Assembly: GCF_021130785.1 (NCBI RefSeq)
Contig: NC_060208.1
Location: forward strand, 52,057,501 to 52,121,500
From: Homalodisca vitripennis
Lineage: Eukaryota; Arthropoda; Insecta; Hemiptera; Cicadellidae
Direction of reading: 5' to 3'
Length of the DNA: 64,000 nt
Below the pieces are notes generated by a model, which saw only the letters and a program-made list of their open reading frames with translations, ran no database searches and was not told where the DNA came from. Below, in pieces: positions 49,591 through 62,098 of this stretch (position 1 is the stretch's first letter; every line of letters begins with the position of its first letter). The position numbers and the translations under genes were made by a program.

Positions 49591-51376
49591 GTAAAATATC
49601 TCTCTACCACATATTTTATCCACTACTAAATCACGAAAAACAAATAATGAATTATAACTTTTTCTGACTTTAATAAAATACTTGTCTTGAATTTGCATAG
49701 TGATTTATTTTTTTGGCACACACACAATCTTAGTTGTATCCTTTAACTTAACTGACGTTATCTTTTAATTAATTTAATATAATAAAATCGTAGTCAGACT
49801 TTACCGGCGCCATCCAGAGTTTCCTTTAGTCAAGCTTTATTGTCTTATTGATACGTTGTGTAGTATCAGGCTCGTAAGTTATGACAGATAAATAGTATTC
49901 TTGACGAACGCACGTGAATCCTCTTCCAAAAATTCTATTAACAAACGCCCTAGTTACATACTCATTCATATATCATAAAATAACGGATTGCGATATCGCC
50001 TTCAAATGTATCTTTCACGTAAAAGAATCAATATACATAACATAACAAACTGTTGTCCCAACTGAATGACGCGTTTAGGGATAGTACTAAGAACATTAGA
50101 GGAAAATACTAACAGAAATGAGATTTGAAACAATTAATAACATTTCAGTGTTTAGTTTCACTTCACATTTTGGGATTTTGGGAAAATATATAATTGTTAG
50201 TGTACAGCGTCGGTTATATCTGTTTCTTTTGCTGTATAAACATATTTTAAAATGTGAATGAAATGGGACATATATTATTCAAACCGTGTTTCAAATGTTT
50301 TCTGTTTAATCTAAGGATATATTATAAGAAAAGGACAGGATGAATTCAAAGAATAAGTAAAATTATAAAGTAAAGTCTTTACGTGAAATGGGTTTCCTCA
50401 GTTTAAGGCTCGGTTCGGCACCAGTTCCCGGAGGAATCGAGCAAGCAGATGCACATTTCATAAATTGGAAGTCAACGTAAAAGCAAAAGTCAAGTAAAAG
50501 GCAAAGTTTCCCAAGTTCATTCGCATCGGAACTGAAAAGCATTCGAATATTAGCGATAAATATGGGACATACCATTTTGCAATCCTGGCTATTTTACTTT
50601 ATTATATTTTAATTGTGTAGAGTGATCTTAATTAGTAATTCTATCATTAGTATTACCGCGAGAAACAAAAATTCTATTCTGATACGTTAATACAGTTTAT
50701 TTGCGACACCTCTGGGTCGCAGTGATTTTCACGTAGTATTATATATTTCACTATTTATTGATTATAATTTCCTGGCCTCCATTAGATGGTTTTTATTATT
50801 ATCTTTTAAAGTGTTACGCTGTTTTAGGCTATAAAACATTGGGAGACATTTTCATATGTGAACGTTTTGAAGTTTCAAGATAAGAAGGAATATATACTGA
50901 AGTTACATATCAACTAGACACTTCGCTCTGAAAGTTCACAGTTAAAGTGCCGGTTCTTTCAGTTATATTCTGTGAATTATTTATCTTGACCAACGTACAC
51001 ATATGTACTACATGTAACTATATTGATTAGTAGGCTATAGGCTATGAGGTTATGAATTAGTTAATTTCTTATATTCCTTCTTAATCGTAACGCCACTATA
51101 ATATGAAGAAATAATTGTTTGTAAAACGCAGCAAAAGCCAGCCTAATGATTCTGATCAAATCTGAAATAGAATATCAAAGTAATAAGCAATAATCGCATT
51201 CTATACTCCTCCATCTAAAGTGTCAAGCATAAAGCAACAGACAAAATGAATTCACCTTGATAAATAACATTCAACTGAAACATTTCAACTTTAATAGACT
51301 ATATATTATGGTGTGTAATTAACATATCCTGCTACACTTTTCAATATACAATTGTAGGGGGGAAGTCCCTCTAAAA
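49591..51376. other. gene-free stretch
   Basis: A GC-richer patch near 50390-50560 is open on the minus strand (70 codons) but matches no family I know. The rest is AT-rich. Confidence 0.4.
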
Positions 51377-51500
51377 CCTTCAATTCAATTCAATTCAAAA
51401 TTCTTTTATTTCATCAATATGATTTACAATTACAGTGTATAAATAACTACATCTAACCCTCTAGCATTGCTAATCGAGGGAGAAGAATAGATCAAAAGAT
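51377..51500 (-). mobile_element. LINE 3' end fragment (antisense)
   Basis: Read on the minus strand the segment runs TCCCTCGATTAGCAATGC, then GTTATTTATACACTGTAA, a polyadenylation-like AAATAAAAGAATT and ends in a TTGAATTGAATTGAA tail. A signal followed by a 5-bp simple repeat at the very end is how many insect LINEs terminate. The fragment may extend further towards 51700. No coding part is present. Confidence 0.55.
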
Positions 51501-52054
51501 ACAATTTATATTAGTTACAATAAAAATTCACTTTACCAACATGCATAGTAATTAAATAAATATAAATATGGAGTATATAGTAAATATTATGATTAAACTC
51601 GTATATTGAATTAGCTTAAATCTATAGTATACAAATTTCATCGTCTTACAAAGTATAGAAAGTTAATATAAAATTAATAGTTTAAAAATGTAAATAGAAC
51701 TGTTATTGTTTTTTTATGTATCGGTATATTTGAATTTGGAAGGGTGGAAATATGTTTTGAAGTCCAATATGAATGAATTGACATTTATATTAGTAAGAAA
51801 GTGAGTAAGAAAGTGACATACGAGTATTTTATTGTTGTTAAGGTAAATCTAAATTTACGTGTGCCTTGGAATTGGATTAAGGTATTATACCATTATATCT
51901 GTTACTTAAAATAAATACAAAATTATATATAGTAATTTTTCTTTTACAAACCAATTCGAAAATTCCAGAGAGACACTGATGTAAAAATTCATTTACAAAA
52001 CACACACTCTTGAGATTTTTTCATTAACGTAAAAATAACTTTTACTTTAGAATA
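51501..52054. other. AT-rich stretch, possibly more LINE 3' UTR
   Basis: No frame seen. It may be the continuation of the antisense LINE fragment or plain AT-rich DNA. Confidence 0.3.
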
Positions 52055-52171
52055 ACATAACTGAAAGAAGAGTACTTCACTCGCAGAAGTAACTTTGATA
52101 AAACAATTTTGAAAATGTGTCTCTCTTTCTACCTTTGACACAGAGGACTGCCAGTCCCTGGTGATGAATAT
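52055..52171 (+). repeat. dispersed repeat R3, copy 4
   Basis: Keeps AGTACTTCACTCGC, AACTTTGATAAAACAATTTT and the CTGGTGATGAATATGTTA end. It is the most diverged copy. Confidence 0.65.
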
Positions 52172-55100
52172 GTTACAGAAGAAAATATATATTACTATTG
52201 AAGTAAGTTCAAGTTACTGTGCTCTTAAATTAAAAGTAAAAACGTAAATTCATCAAAACAATTACATTTTTTGGGATATAATAGACGTAGAGGAACACCT
52301 AAAGTATACAGATGAAAACATTTAAATATAGGCTTAAAGATTGTAACTACGTACTAAACCAAAAAGTGACTTGTTTTGAAGTAAAATTAGAACTCTCATT
52401 CTTACAATTTGAGATACTTTCTTAAGTAAATATGTTCGTCTTCCTCAAAAACGTATATTGTAGTAACTATAGTGAATTAATAATAACTATAAATATACGC
52501 ATATATGTACAATATTAACTTTATTAAAACGTTTTTATCTTAAAAATAAGAGCATATAAGTACACTTGAATCATACTGAATAAACACCAACAACAGCAAT
52601 ATCATTAATATCATTTCCCTCAAACTAGGATAATCTAATACAAGTATTACATACTCAATTTATTGACATATTAATAAGAATATATAGATGAAAATATTAT
52701 AAATGAAATGTATATTAAATGTTTAGTTAAGTGTTATTTTTTTAATTTAAAATATGATCCACTATTCATAAAATGTAAGATGTTATAATGTATGCTCTCT
52801 ATTTAACACTATTGTTCCGACTACGTAAGAAACCTTATGGTAAAAGAAGGGTTGGCAGATGGTATCGACCTCAAGGTTAAATTCTCATACTGTGTAGATT
52901 GGTTTTTACAGTGAAATTATCAGTGAATTCAGCACAAATTCCCTAAATTTTAGTTAAAAAAGTTATTTCCCTTATAAAGAAGTTATTTCCTCAAAAGGTG
53001 GTTATCAACTAGACCTTTTTAATTAGCAAAACTTTCCTTGTAATACGTCTGAAGATTATATTTATTCATATGCTTTATGCGGACGTTTATAATTTAATGC
53101 ATATCCTATGAGTGAACAACAGATAAGACGAAATACTTTTTTTTTAAATAATTCCAGTGGTTAATATATGTCTCAATTTCATCCTACTGGCGTGCATGGC
53201 ATTATTACAAGTACATTCGCAATATATTACTTTGCTAATTGAAACTCACATGCAACGATTACAATGCTAAAGCATTCAACGTATGTTAGCCCGCTGTGTA
53301 AACAAGAAACACATTAGGATTGGCATCAACAAACAAGGGAAGTGAGCATATGTAACCCTCCGTCTGGCCTGTTTATACAGGAAGACAGACAGTCGTCTAT
53401 TGGTAGAGAAAGACAACCCCAACAAACAAAGGGATGTTATCCATTAAGTGACATCTGATATGGTTTACTTTTGTAGACTGCTGATCCATTAAAGCTACAC
53501 TCTTTGTTGGAATACACGCAGGGCTGCAGCTAGCGATTGGGGGCCCCCTGACAACTCAATATTTTACTGTCCCCTAAATAAAAATCCTATTCACTCCATT
53601 TGTCCCAGACACCTAGAAGGTGTAGTTTCTTACCAAATCCATTCAGTGTAATTCACTAAATTTTAGTAATATGCGTAGTTCAACTTTGGTAATTAAAAAT
53701 TACAAGACAATTCTAAAGATGGTTTTAGTGGAACTCTTCCATACAGTAAACATTATCATTTCAATTCAACGTTAGGCAAACGTTGTCTAGGAATTTTTTA
53801 AAATTTAAATCGAATAAATAAAGACCATCAGTATTTTGGGGCAGTAATATTATTGATACTTCAGAGCTATTTACTCTCATATTTTTATAATGCACTAATT
53901 AGGAATTGCTTGGCCAACCCAAAGAAACATTACAGTACTATAATGTATAAAACAACTTTTTTATTACATTAAAAAAAGAAATAAAAAATGTTAAGTGAAA
54001 ATTATTCGGAACATAATTTATAATGACTATTTTAAAAACTTTATTCTAAGAAATTAAATTTTATTTCCATAATGAAAGCACGCTTGAACCGAGAATATTG
54101 ACTCAAAGAACAAGTAAGACACGGTTTTACATTATTAAAGTAGCTGTAGCCTGGTTCCTTTAACAAGCATATTTTATCATACCTCATGCAGGATATGAAT
54201 GGCTGTTACACAAATTCCCTTTGACACTCGCACTTTTTTTGTTGTTGTGTTAAAACATTCATGCATTTACGCGTGAGGTATCTATGATACATAATACATT
54301 AGTCTTGACAAGGAATGTTGCTTGGTTTCAAACAAAAAATTTTTTCAACATTTTAGTTTCTTATGCCTAAATTCTTGGGGATAAATAAATAATTTCGTTT
54401 CAGATGTAAAGCGCAAAAACACGTTTTGTTCAAACTAAAATAGTGTTTTTTTTTCAGGTATGTCCAGATGATTCTTGTAATGGTAAGACATATATGCATG
54501 CCTTTATTTATTTCAATTATTATCTTTTTATAGTTCCACAAGCACTATAAATTGTTCAATATTCCACAAGCACTTTTATCCATTAAAATATAATTTAGTT
54601 TTATTTAATAGCTTTACCAAATAAGTATCACACAGTAGTGACTATTTCTTGATATTTTATTGTTAATATTAAAATTTACATTTAATTTGTGACACAAAAC
54701 CTATTTTCACCAAATACTTATCCAAAAATGCCAAACCGTGAATTTAAATACATTCGGAAATGTTTCGTTGTAAATAAATGTTTAGTCATTAATGATTCAC
54801 AACTGGTCCTCGTAGGAAGATAAAAGTAAATGAACTTTCTACCTTTACTAGAAAAAGTTGCTAGAATATTAAAAAATTTCAAAAGTCAAAAAGTTCAACC
54901 ATCTTTCATCAGTCTCAGAACAATTTCATCGGACTATTACCTTGCATTTGGCAACATTTTTCCCCATTATTTCAATCTTGAAGGTTTAATGTCGGTTTAG
55001 TTTTTTTCGCCATTGGCTTATTTCATATAAAATGTCATATTATTTTTATTTCCATAAATAATAATAAATTGCTAAAAGAAAAAAAAATTGTTTTCATTAC

Positions 55101-55598
55101 AGCTTTTACTCAAAACAATGACAGGTTTCTCCCAATCGAAAACTATCTAAACATAAAATTTGTATACGAAAAGAAAGATTGTTTCACGTCTCTAGTGTTT
55201 GAAACATGAGTCTAAAAGGGATTTCAGCCAGGTGTTTTAAAAAGGGTAATTGTCCTTGAGTATATTATTGCGAGAAAAAATATTTCCCAACAACAAAATA
55301 CAAAGCAGGGTAAACATAATTACTTATTAAAACTTGAAACTCATACATTATTGAGACCATATTCGTACTTCACACACTCCTACCGGAACATTTTTCAGTC
55401 ATTTACAATCCACTTCGAGCACAGTATTCAGTTTTCTCATTGGGTGGTCTCGATGCCTAATGCCAGAATCTTGTACACATCGTAAAATGCGTTCGACGCC
55501 AAGAAGCATTTCAGGCAAGTTTCGCAATGTGTTTGTAAAAATAATACGTTTCTGTGAAGAGAAATGTTAATTAAACACTGCTACATCTCTAACACCGC

Positions 55599-55669
<71 letters not shown>

Positions 55670-56180
55670 CCGGCGGAGCAACTACTTTTTGTGATTCAAT
55701 GTTTATTGAAATTATATGTCACTTGATTCTTACCAACGTTCGTCTCGGTTTCTTATTACTCACTTAGGAATACAAAATAAATATTATAATATGTAATAGG
55801 TACATGGAAATGTCAAAAGTTACCAACTTTTTATTAGCACAGGTTCCTCACAATGCCTATCTAGCTGTATTATTACATCCATATTTATTATCTGATAGTG
55901 CTTAAAAATATAAATTAATTCGTCAAATATCACCCATGATATGTAGTCCTAGTTTTGTAGTACAACTTACAAACGAGTTAAATAATTTAATAGATGTCAC
56001 TACATAGTTATTATTACACTTAAAATGTATACTTTTCTTTCTGGCAGTTCTGTTTTGAAACGTCTGACTATTCTCTACTCATGATAAAGCACCTAACAAG
56101 TCATACTGCTTCCCATTCTATTTTAAATTAAATTTTTATGTAATTAATATAATCATATTAAATATTTAATGTTTGATTTA
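52172..56180. other. long gene-free stretch
   Basis: No coding signal. 53316-53440 has two CAACAAACAA(A)GGGA blocks about 100 bp apart. At 53519-53568 a GC-rich motif CAGGGCTGCAGCTAGC followed by GGGGGCCCCCTG looks like a DNA transposon end, but no convincing partner end was found. A (TA)n tract lies at 55601-55666. Confidence 0.45.
55601..55666. repeat. (TA)n microsatellite
   Basis: Uninterrupted TA run. The open frame through it (55564-55767) is an artefact. Confidence 0.97.
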
Positions 56181-56362
56181 ATAAAGTGAACTTTACTGAA
56201 CGTTTGGAAAGTTAATTAAGTAAGAAATATCGTGGAATCGTATGTATTTTTAAACCGTGGATAAAGCTAATAAAATAGGTTTCAGAATCTGTACCTGTTA
56301 GTATTTTTTTTAGGATTCAGGGTTGAAATGCAAAAAATTGGGCACGAAACGATTGTTTTTTT
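56181..56362. repeat. left terminal inverted repeat (inner part only)
   Basis: Imperfect inverse of 58549-58732. The outer portion, including the CAGGGTG terminus, is missing. Confidence 0.8.
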
Positions 56363-56681
56363 TAAAATTTTGAATGTACAAGAAGCTTTGTTAAATTGTA
56401 ATAAATACCAATAAAATTCAACAAAACATTAAATTGTAGAGTAATTTAATCTAGAGAACCATGATATAAACACAGTCATAAAATAAAACAGAAAATAAGT
56501 AACCTAAAAAATCGATTTTAAGTCAGTATAATACATTACTACTGTAAAAGAAATAACCGTACGGTAACTTAGTTAAAATAAAACAAGAAAACAAAATGTA
56601 TTGTTCCTTAATGAAGAATAAATGTGAGAAAAACAAGAATAACTGTTAAATAAATTTGTTTGTAAATAAAAATAACATGTG

Positions 56682-56719
56682 TTTTTTTTTTTTTTATTTT
56701 TTTTTTTTAGTTTTTTTTT

Positions 56720-56780
<61 letters not shown>

Positions 56781-56802
56781 TTTTTTTATTTTTATTTTTA
56801 TT

Positions 56803-56888
<86 letters not shown>

Positions 56889-56970
56889 TTTTTTTTTTTT
56901 TTTTTTTTGTTTTTTTTTTTTGTTTTTTTTTTTTTTTTTTTTTTTTTTTCTTTTTACGTTTATTTTTTTT
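56682..56970. repeat. near-pure poly(T) tract
   Basis: About 290 bases of T with only scattered A, G and C. Flanking AATAAAAATAACATGT (56665-56680) and AATAAAAATTTACATGT (56971-56987) are near-identical direct repeats. The poly-Phe and poly-Lys open frames here are artefacts. Confidence 0.97.
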
Positions 56971-57263
56971 AATAAAAATTTACATGTATAATGTTTCGAA
57001 AATAAAATGAAGTCAAACATTTTTCCCATTAATGTTTTACTAATCCCATACGAGAAGCTAGTTTTTTTGTTTTAATTTAATTTCTAAGTTGGTAACCACG
57101 AATAAACAGCTGACAACAATGGTATTCTGTACTTTTTTACGTTTATAAAAAGTGTATTTTATGGTGTTTTGCAAGCTACAGCAGGAGTATCGTGTCTGTG
57201 GAATCGTGTTATTAAATGCAAAATTTTTCGTAGTTACAATTCGATTGTTTATTCAGCGAAAAA

Positions 57264-58310
57264 ATGCCTTACTTATTTACATCAAGGAATACGCCTGATT
57301 TGGTTTTTATTTTTGGTTACAGTAATGGTAATCGCTAAGCTGCTGTAGAAGGAATATAAACTACGTTTTTTCCCTAAATTAGGAGGATTCCAGATACCAA
57401 AACAATTTCAGGAACTATTTCGTACTCTTCCGGAAACAGGATCACTAACCAAGTACTAGAACCCATTATGAACGAGCTGTCCAACTTGATGATGATATTG
57501 TTATTAAGCTGTTCATCGCAGTCCATGTGTAAGTACAAACGACGTATTTCTTAGCGGATAGGAGTTTCGCAGTCAACGTGTGGAGGTCACTTAATAGAAA
57601 CAAATTTTATCCGTTTTCATAAACAAAAAAAGTTCAACATCTACAGCTAGGGGTGGTCCGCTTCGCTGGAGTTTTGCAACTTTTTGAATATTAATAATCA
57701 ACTCTACAAGCGTATTTTGTTACGGATGAAGGCACAATTCACTCGGTGATGGTGTCAATAAACTTGCAGCAATGAACACCTCATGGGCAAAGAAAATCCA
57801 TAAGAGTAGTGGAACCGAACTTTCAACAACCGATTTAGCGTTCAATGTCTGAGTGTGGCCTTTTTGCCACAATCGGCTGATTGGACCTTTCATATAACTG
57901 GAACGCCTAAATGCCTGAGTTCCTATTTTGCATTTCCTTCAAGAAAGAGTTGCCGCAGGCTGTTAGAGAATGTTCCTTTACCTCTCAGACAAAATTTGTA
58001 CTTCCAGCATAGATTGGCGCACCTCCTCACTTTTTCACGTGCCGTTTCTGCTTACTTAAAACATCAATTTCCTGACACCTGGATTGGTTGTGGAGGGGGC
58101 CTCACCCTTAGCCACCAAGCACACCAGATCATCTTCCAAGGATTATTGCATCTGGGGATGGATGAAAGACATTGTAAAACAGACAAAAGTGAAATTCTCG
58201 TGATGAATTAATTGCCCCTATTATGGATTCGTCTGTGCAGATACAGGGAAGACCTGAAAAATTAAGAAACGCAACAAAACAATACGACAAAACGTGCTGC
58301 AAAATGTATT
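57264..58310 (+). pseudogene. transposase, DUF4817 + DDE domain, frameshifted
   Basis: It starts at ATG 57264: MPYLFTSRNTPDLVFIFGYS, then NGNR before a stop. This is the N-terminal helix-turn-helix (DUF4817) of insect transposases of this kind. It continues in shifted frames: LFRTLPETGSLTKY, VWRSLNRNKFYPF (57578 on), VTDE with the first catalytic Asp at 57725-57727, an HNRLIGPFI block, then LENVPLPLRQNLYFQH and RAVSAYLKHQFPDTWIG. The second Asp codon (58012-58014) is recognisable although single-base insertions surround it, and the third is at 58141-58143 before an IWGWMKDIVKQTKV stretch. A C-terminal DELIA.IMDSSVQIQGRPEK follows. Asp2 to Asp3 is about 41-43 codons, hence DD41D-like. Many stops and frameshifts make it non-functional. 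The longest open piece is 57855-58211. Confidence 0.88.
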
Positions 58311-58548
58311 GTAATGGATGGCCATCTATAAAAAAGGTGCGTACGTTGTGCCCAACTGATTAATTTTTCATAAAACTAGTAATGTATTATTACTGAATAA
58401 AATCGATTTTTTTGTAATTATTTTTTGTTTTATTTTAGACTTTGATTATATTAATTTTCTCATATAATTAATTCTCTACAATTACTGTTTGTTGATTTTA
58501 TGTATTTATATTTACCAATTTAAACAAAGTTATTGTAACATTCCAACT

Positions 58549-58879
58549 TAAAAAAAACATTGTTTCGTGCCCCAATTTTTTGCATTTATGCCCTGAATCC
58601 CTCAAAAACTACTACAGGTACAGTTCTGAATACCTATTTTAATTACTTTATCAGGTAAACATACAAGAAGGAATCCACGATTATTTCTTACTTAATAAGC
58701 ACCCCTTTTCCAAAAGTTCAGTATGCTTTATTTTACTCTTTACCCAAGATCAGGCGAAATCTTTCACTAGTTGGTAACTCGCTAACGAAGCGTTCGGACC
58801 TATGTTTATATAACATTTTTTCATTATTTTTACAGTACAATGTCTGTAGAAGTGGGGGAGAACTTCATGAATCACCCTG
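58549..58879. repeat. right terminal inverted repeat, complete
   Basis: Its inner half pairs with 56181-56362. Its outer half ends with GAACTTCATGAATCACCCTG, followed by the TA target dinucleotide. Confidence 0.8.
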
Positions 58880-58881
58880 TA

Positions 58882-60689
58882 TATTAACATCTTCTATTCA
58901 CCCTTTACTCTCTTAGTTTACTGTTCCGTAGCTTGATTTTTACATTTATATACGTGCAGAGTTAAAAATATCATCACGTAATTATGCTTTTACATATTTT
59001 GTAAATATTAAAAAATAATTTTCAACTTGGCCAAAAAAACTTAATAGTACTAAACTATCTCAGTTTTCAGAAAGAGGTGTATGTATGAAGTATTCAAGAG
59101 AATAAATTTTCTTCCAAAATCAAAATTCGTTAAGTTAGTCAAATAATTTTCTCTAAATGCCAGTTATTACGCTGCAGAGCGTTTGACAGGAAGTGATTGT
59201 ATCTTACACCAGCTGACAGAATCTTCTTAGCAATGCTGCCAAGAGTTAACCGGAAATGGTGTAGTTTGGCACATGTCCAGCAGGTCACCAACTGTACCAC
59301 TAGTAATAGCCGTATATTATGCATCGTATCAAACTGTATATTAAGTGCAGCTCACTTCCGACGACCCATTGTAACAACCAGTTTAATGGTGCTCTAATTA
59401 TCAGTCTAAGGACCTTTTAGTCAACAATATTATATTTTTATTAGACTAGCCAGTGCAATAAAATTAATTTTTGCTATTAATACATTCCTGTAAAAACAAT
59501 TTATTGTTTATTCAGCTTAAATGTTTTTGAACCATGTCCGTATATAAAAATGCAAGGAAAAAATGAAAGTGAGTTGGGCCTAAATAAAACAGCTATTTGA
59601 TGTTATTATTTTAAAGTAAATGGTTCTTATCCCTGTAGCAATTTTGTGAACTTGTGAACTCCTAACAAGTCCCCAGTGGCTAGAATGGAAAACTTTAATT
59701 TTTCAATCAGGACTTTTCCTACTTGGCACAGTGTCACTATCACGACATAGATATCTGATAAACGTTCTCCCCTTATCACAAGAGATAGTTGTCTCATACT
59801 ATGAAGGTTAACAGGAACAATCAGATCCTATGAGATTCCCGGATTCCTCGCCTTGTCATTCTACAAAAAAGATTTCCTCGCCAGTGAAGTAACAACTGAT
59901 AAAGTTGTGTACTTATCCTTGTTATTAAAAAAGTGCAGATATGTATCTTATTCTGCCTAGTGTTTTTTTAGTATAGAAGCTTACAGTAAGTATGCTAAAC
60001 ACGTAATTCGACCATCCAAAGAACGGATTTCGTGTTACCGGTTATAAGTGGGATTTACTACAGTAGTTTCTGCCCCTCGCCGGAAACGTACAGTTCACTT
60101 GGTGAAATAAACATAACCACAAAAGCTATACTGGCAATGTGGTGACGTTGGTATAATGACAATGACCTCATACGGGATTTTCCACCAGCATTGTTGAAGT
60201 TTTCACTTAATAATCGTTTTGTAAATAGTCGAGTTAATACTATTATTTATTGCACTGTATACGAAATGAACTAAGAAGTATTGCACATGGTTCATAACTA
60301 AGAAGTATTGCTGACCCATTTTTCATAAAATTTGAACTGACATTGTCCGTTTTTGTGTCCGAATTCGTTGGACTTTAGATTTACTCCAATACAAAGTCAA
60401 ATTCAAAAGTTTCAAAATGTTGTACTATATATTGTTAAATGAATGTGAAGGTAATTTAATAAATGTAAACTTGTTTTAAATAAAAGCAATTGATGTATCG
60501 CTTTCAGCGACCAAGAACGAGAATATTGTTTATTTATTTTAATAAGTATATGTTTTCATTACTGAAAACCACAAAAGTACAAACACCTTTATAAACTGCA
60601 GTATTTCTTATCAACAAGCAATTCAGTAATGAATTGAAACGAATGTTGAGATTAGCTCTATTTAACTTTCTGCTTAGTGAAGCGTCTGA
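58882..60689. other. gene-free stretch
   Basis: No gene. AACTAAGAAGTATTGC occurs twice within 35 bp (about 60268-60315). The open frames at 59139-59397 on both strands overlap each other and match nothing I know. Confidence 0.4.
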
Positions 60690-60885
60690 AATCTGACACT
60701 GTCTCAGACTTGGCTCCTGGAATTTGAATCCTACGTCTGAAGAGATACAAAAAAACCGCCGACGAAGAAGTTCAAAACTAATTCTGCACCGTTTAGACAT
60801 AGATACATCTAGGATATAAACGTCTAGTTTACCAGGAGCCATCCAATGTAATCGATATGAAGTGGCTTTCTCACTGTTTCACCAT
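60690..60885 (+). repeat. dispersed repeat R8, copy 2
   Basis: Partner of 33905-34100: CGCCGACGAAGAAGTTCAAA, a GACATAGATACATCTAGGAT block and AATGTAATCGATATGAAG aligned to AGTGTAATCCAGGTGAAG. The long open frame seen in copy 1 is not kept on this strand. The minus strand is open here (60534-60842). Confidence 0.6.
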
Positions 60886-61451
60886 ATTAACAAGGTTTAA
60901 TTCCCATTGAATCAATCCTTCCACCATAGCTACATTATGTGTACAATACGTTTATAAGAAACAATTAAAATATAAAACAAAGAAGCATATTAAAGTATTA
61001 ACTAATTATACATTGTAATTATTGCTATATTTAATGCGCATTCAAGCAAAAATCAGTTTATTGTACTACAATTAGTAGCGCCCGTTACGCTTGGACAGGT
61101 TCAACAATTAATTAATAAATTTATAAATATTATTAAAATCCCTTTGTCCCCTTTAAAACTATTATTGAAATTTAATAATGGTCTTTTCATGTATTTCTAT
61201 TCAAACTAGATATGAGTATTTCATTAAAAAAATTAAATAGAAGATTACTCAATACAAGATGACTTCCTTGAAAGTTTTCAAACACACCTTGGATTTTGGT
61301 GCTAGTTTGTGGATCTATTTACGCAAAATACTTAATATATTACATACTTCAGTTGCAAATTATTAGAGACTGTGTAATGAATGAACCCTATAAATAGTGC
61401 ACAACCATAGCAAGCTTGATTACAATTGTCGTTGTCACCGGTTACCCCGCA

Positions 61452-61495
61452 GTGTTGCCAACTTGCAGCAATAAATGTAATCATGTTGGCAACAC
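61452..61495. repeat. 11-bp perfect hairpin in a GC-richer patch
   Basis: GTGTTGCCAAC (61452-61462) and GTTGGCAACAC (61485-61495) around a 22-nt loop, in a locally less AT-rich segment (61425-61520). Confidence 0.7.
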
Positions 61496-62063
61496 CCGCC
61501 AACCTCGACACCAGTTCAAATTGGTTTCATTTGTCAGGAGTGAACTAGATTTACATCTATTCGATATTACACTATGCTTACAGACATAGTGTTAAAAATA
61601 ATAATATGCAAACCGTTCTAAAATACAGTTTAACACCTTCCAGAGATAATGCGGGAAAATTACTACATCCACCTTCTGCAGTCAATTTGTAAATTTATTT
61701 GCATACATGTATTTTTGCATCCTTATGTGTTGTGTCACATAAGCAAGCTATTAATTTAATTCAACATTATTAAAAAATTACGAATTAAAACTAATTAATT
61801 TCTTTAGTGTACAGCTAAATCATAAATGACTTCCGGTAAAATGCATACCACAAATATATTTATTTTTCTGTCGTACCTCCTTACATCTCAATTTTTCCCT
61901 CTTATATTTATATCTTTCTTTATATCTAAGTCTTTAATTATTCACCTCTTATCTTTTGAATTTTATCCTTCTTAATATTTTTTATTATTTACCTGTTGCT
62001 TTTTAAACGGCGTCTTTCGTAAAAATAACGGCTTTCGCTCTACATAAACTTTGAATTAACTTT

Positions 62064-62066
<3 letters not shown>

Positions 62067-62094
<28 letters not shown>
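62067..62094. repeat. (TA)n microsatellite
   Basis: Short uninterrupted TA run. Confidence 0.95.

Positions 62095-62098
<4 letters not shown>

Larger units (their letters stand above)
56181..58879 (+). mobile_element. Tc1/mariner-superfamily transposon (DD41D/DUF4817 type), left end lost
   Basis: Two long inverted arms surround a decayed transposase. The left arm 56181-56362 pairs with the right arm 58549-58732. Examples: left GGGCACGAAACGATTG against right CATTGTTTCGTGCCCC, and left CTGAACGTTTGGAAA against right CCAAAAGTTCAG. The right side continues to CACCCTG at 58873-58879 followed by TA (58880-58881). On the minus strand this end begins CAGGGTGATTCATGAAGTTC after TA, a classic Tc1/mariner-like terminus. 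The matching left terminus is absent upstream of 56181, so roughly 150 bp have been deleted or replaced. A T tract of about 290 bp lies between the left arm and the transposase. Confidence 0.85.

Noticed and set aside
53519..54160. hAT-like element from CAGGGCTGCAGCTAGC to TAGCTGTAGCCTGG
   Set aside because: The proposed right end matches only loosely, there is no 8-bp target duplication and no coding part.
56656..57029. Open frames of poly-Phe (plus) and poly-Lys (minus)
   Set aside because: They are translations of the poly(T) tract and flanks.
57855..58211. Independent 118-codon gene
   Set aside because: It is one frame of the decayed transposase, and neighbouring frames continue the same protein.
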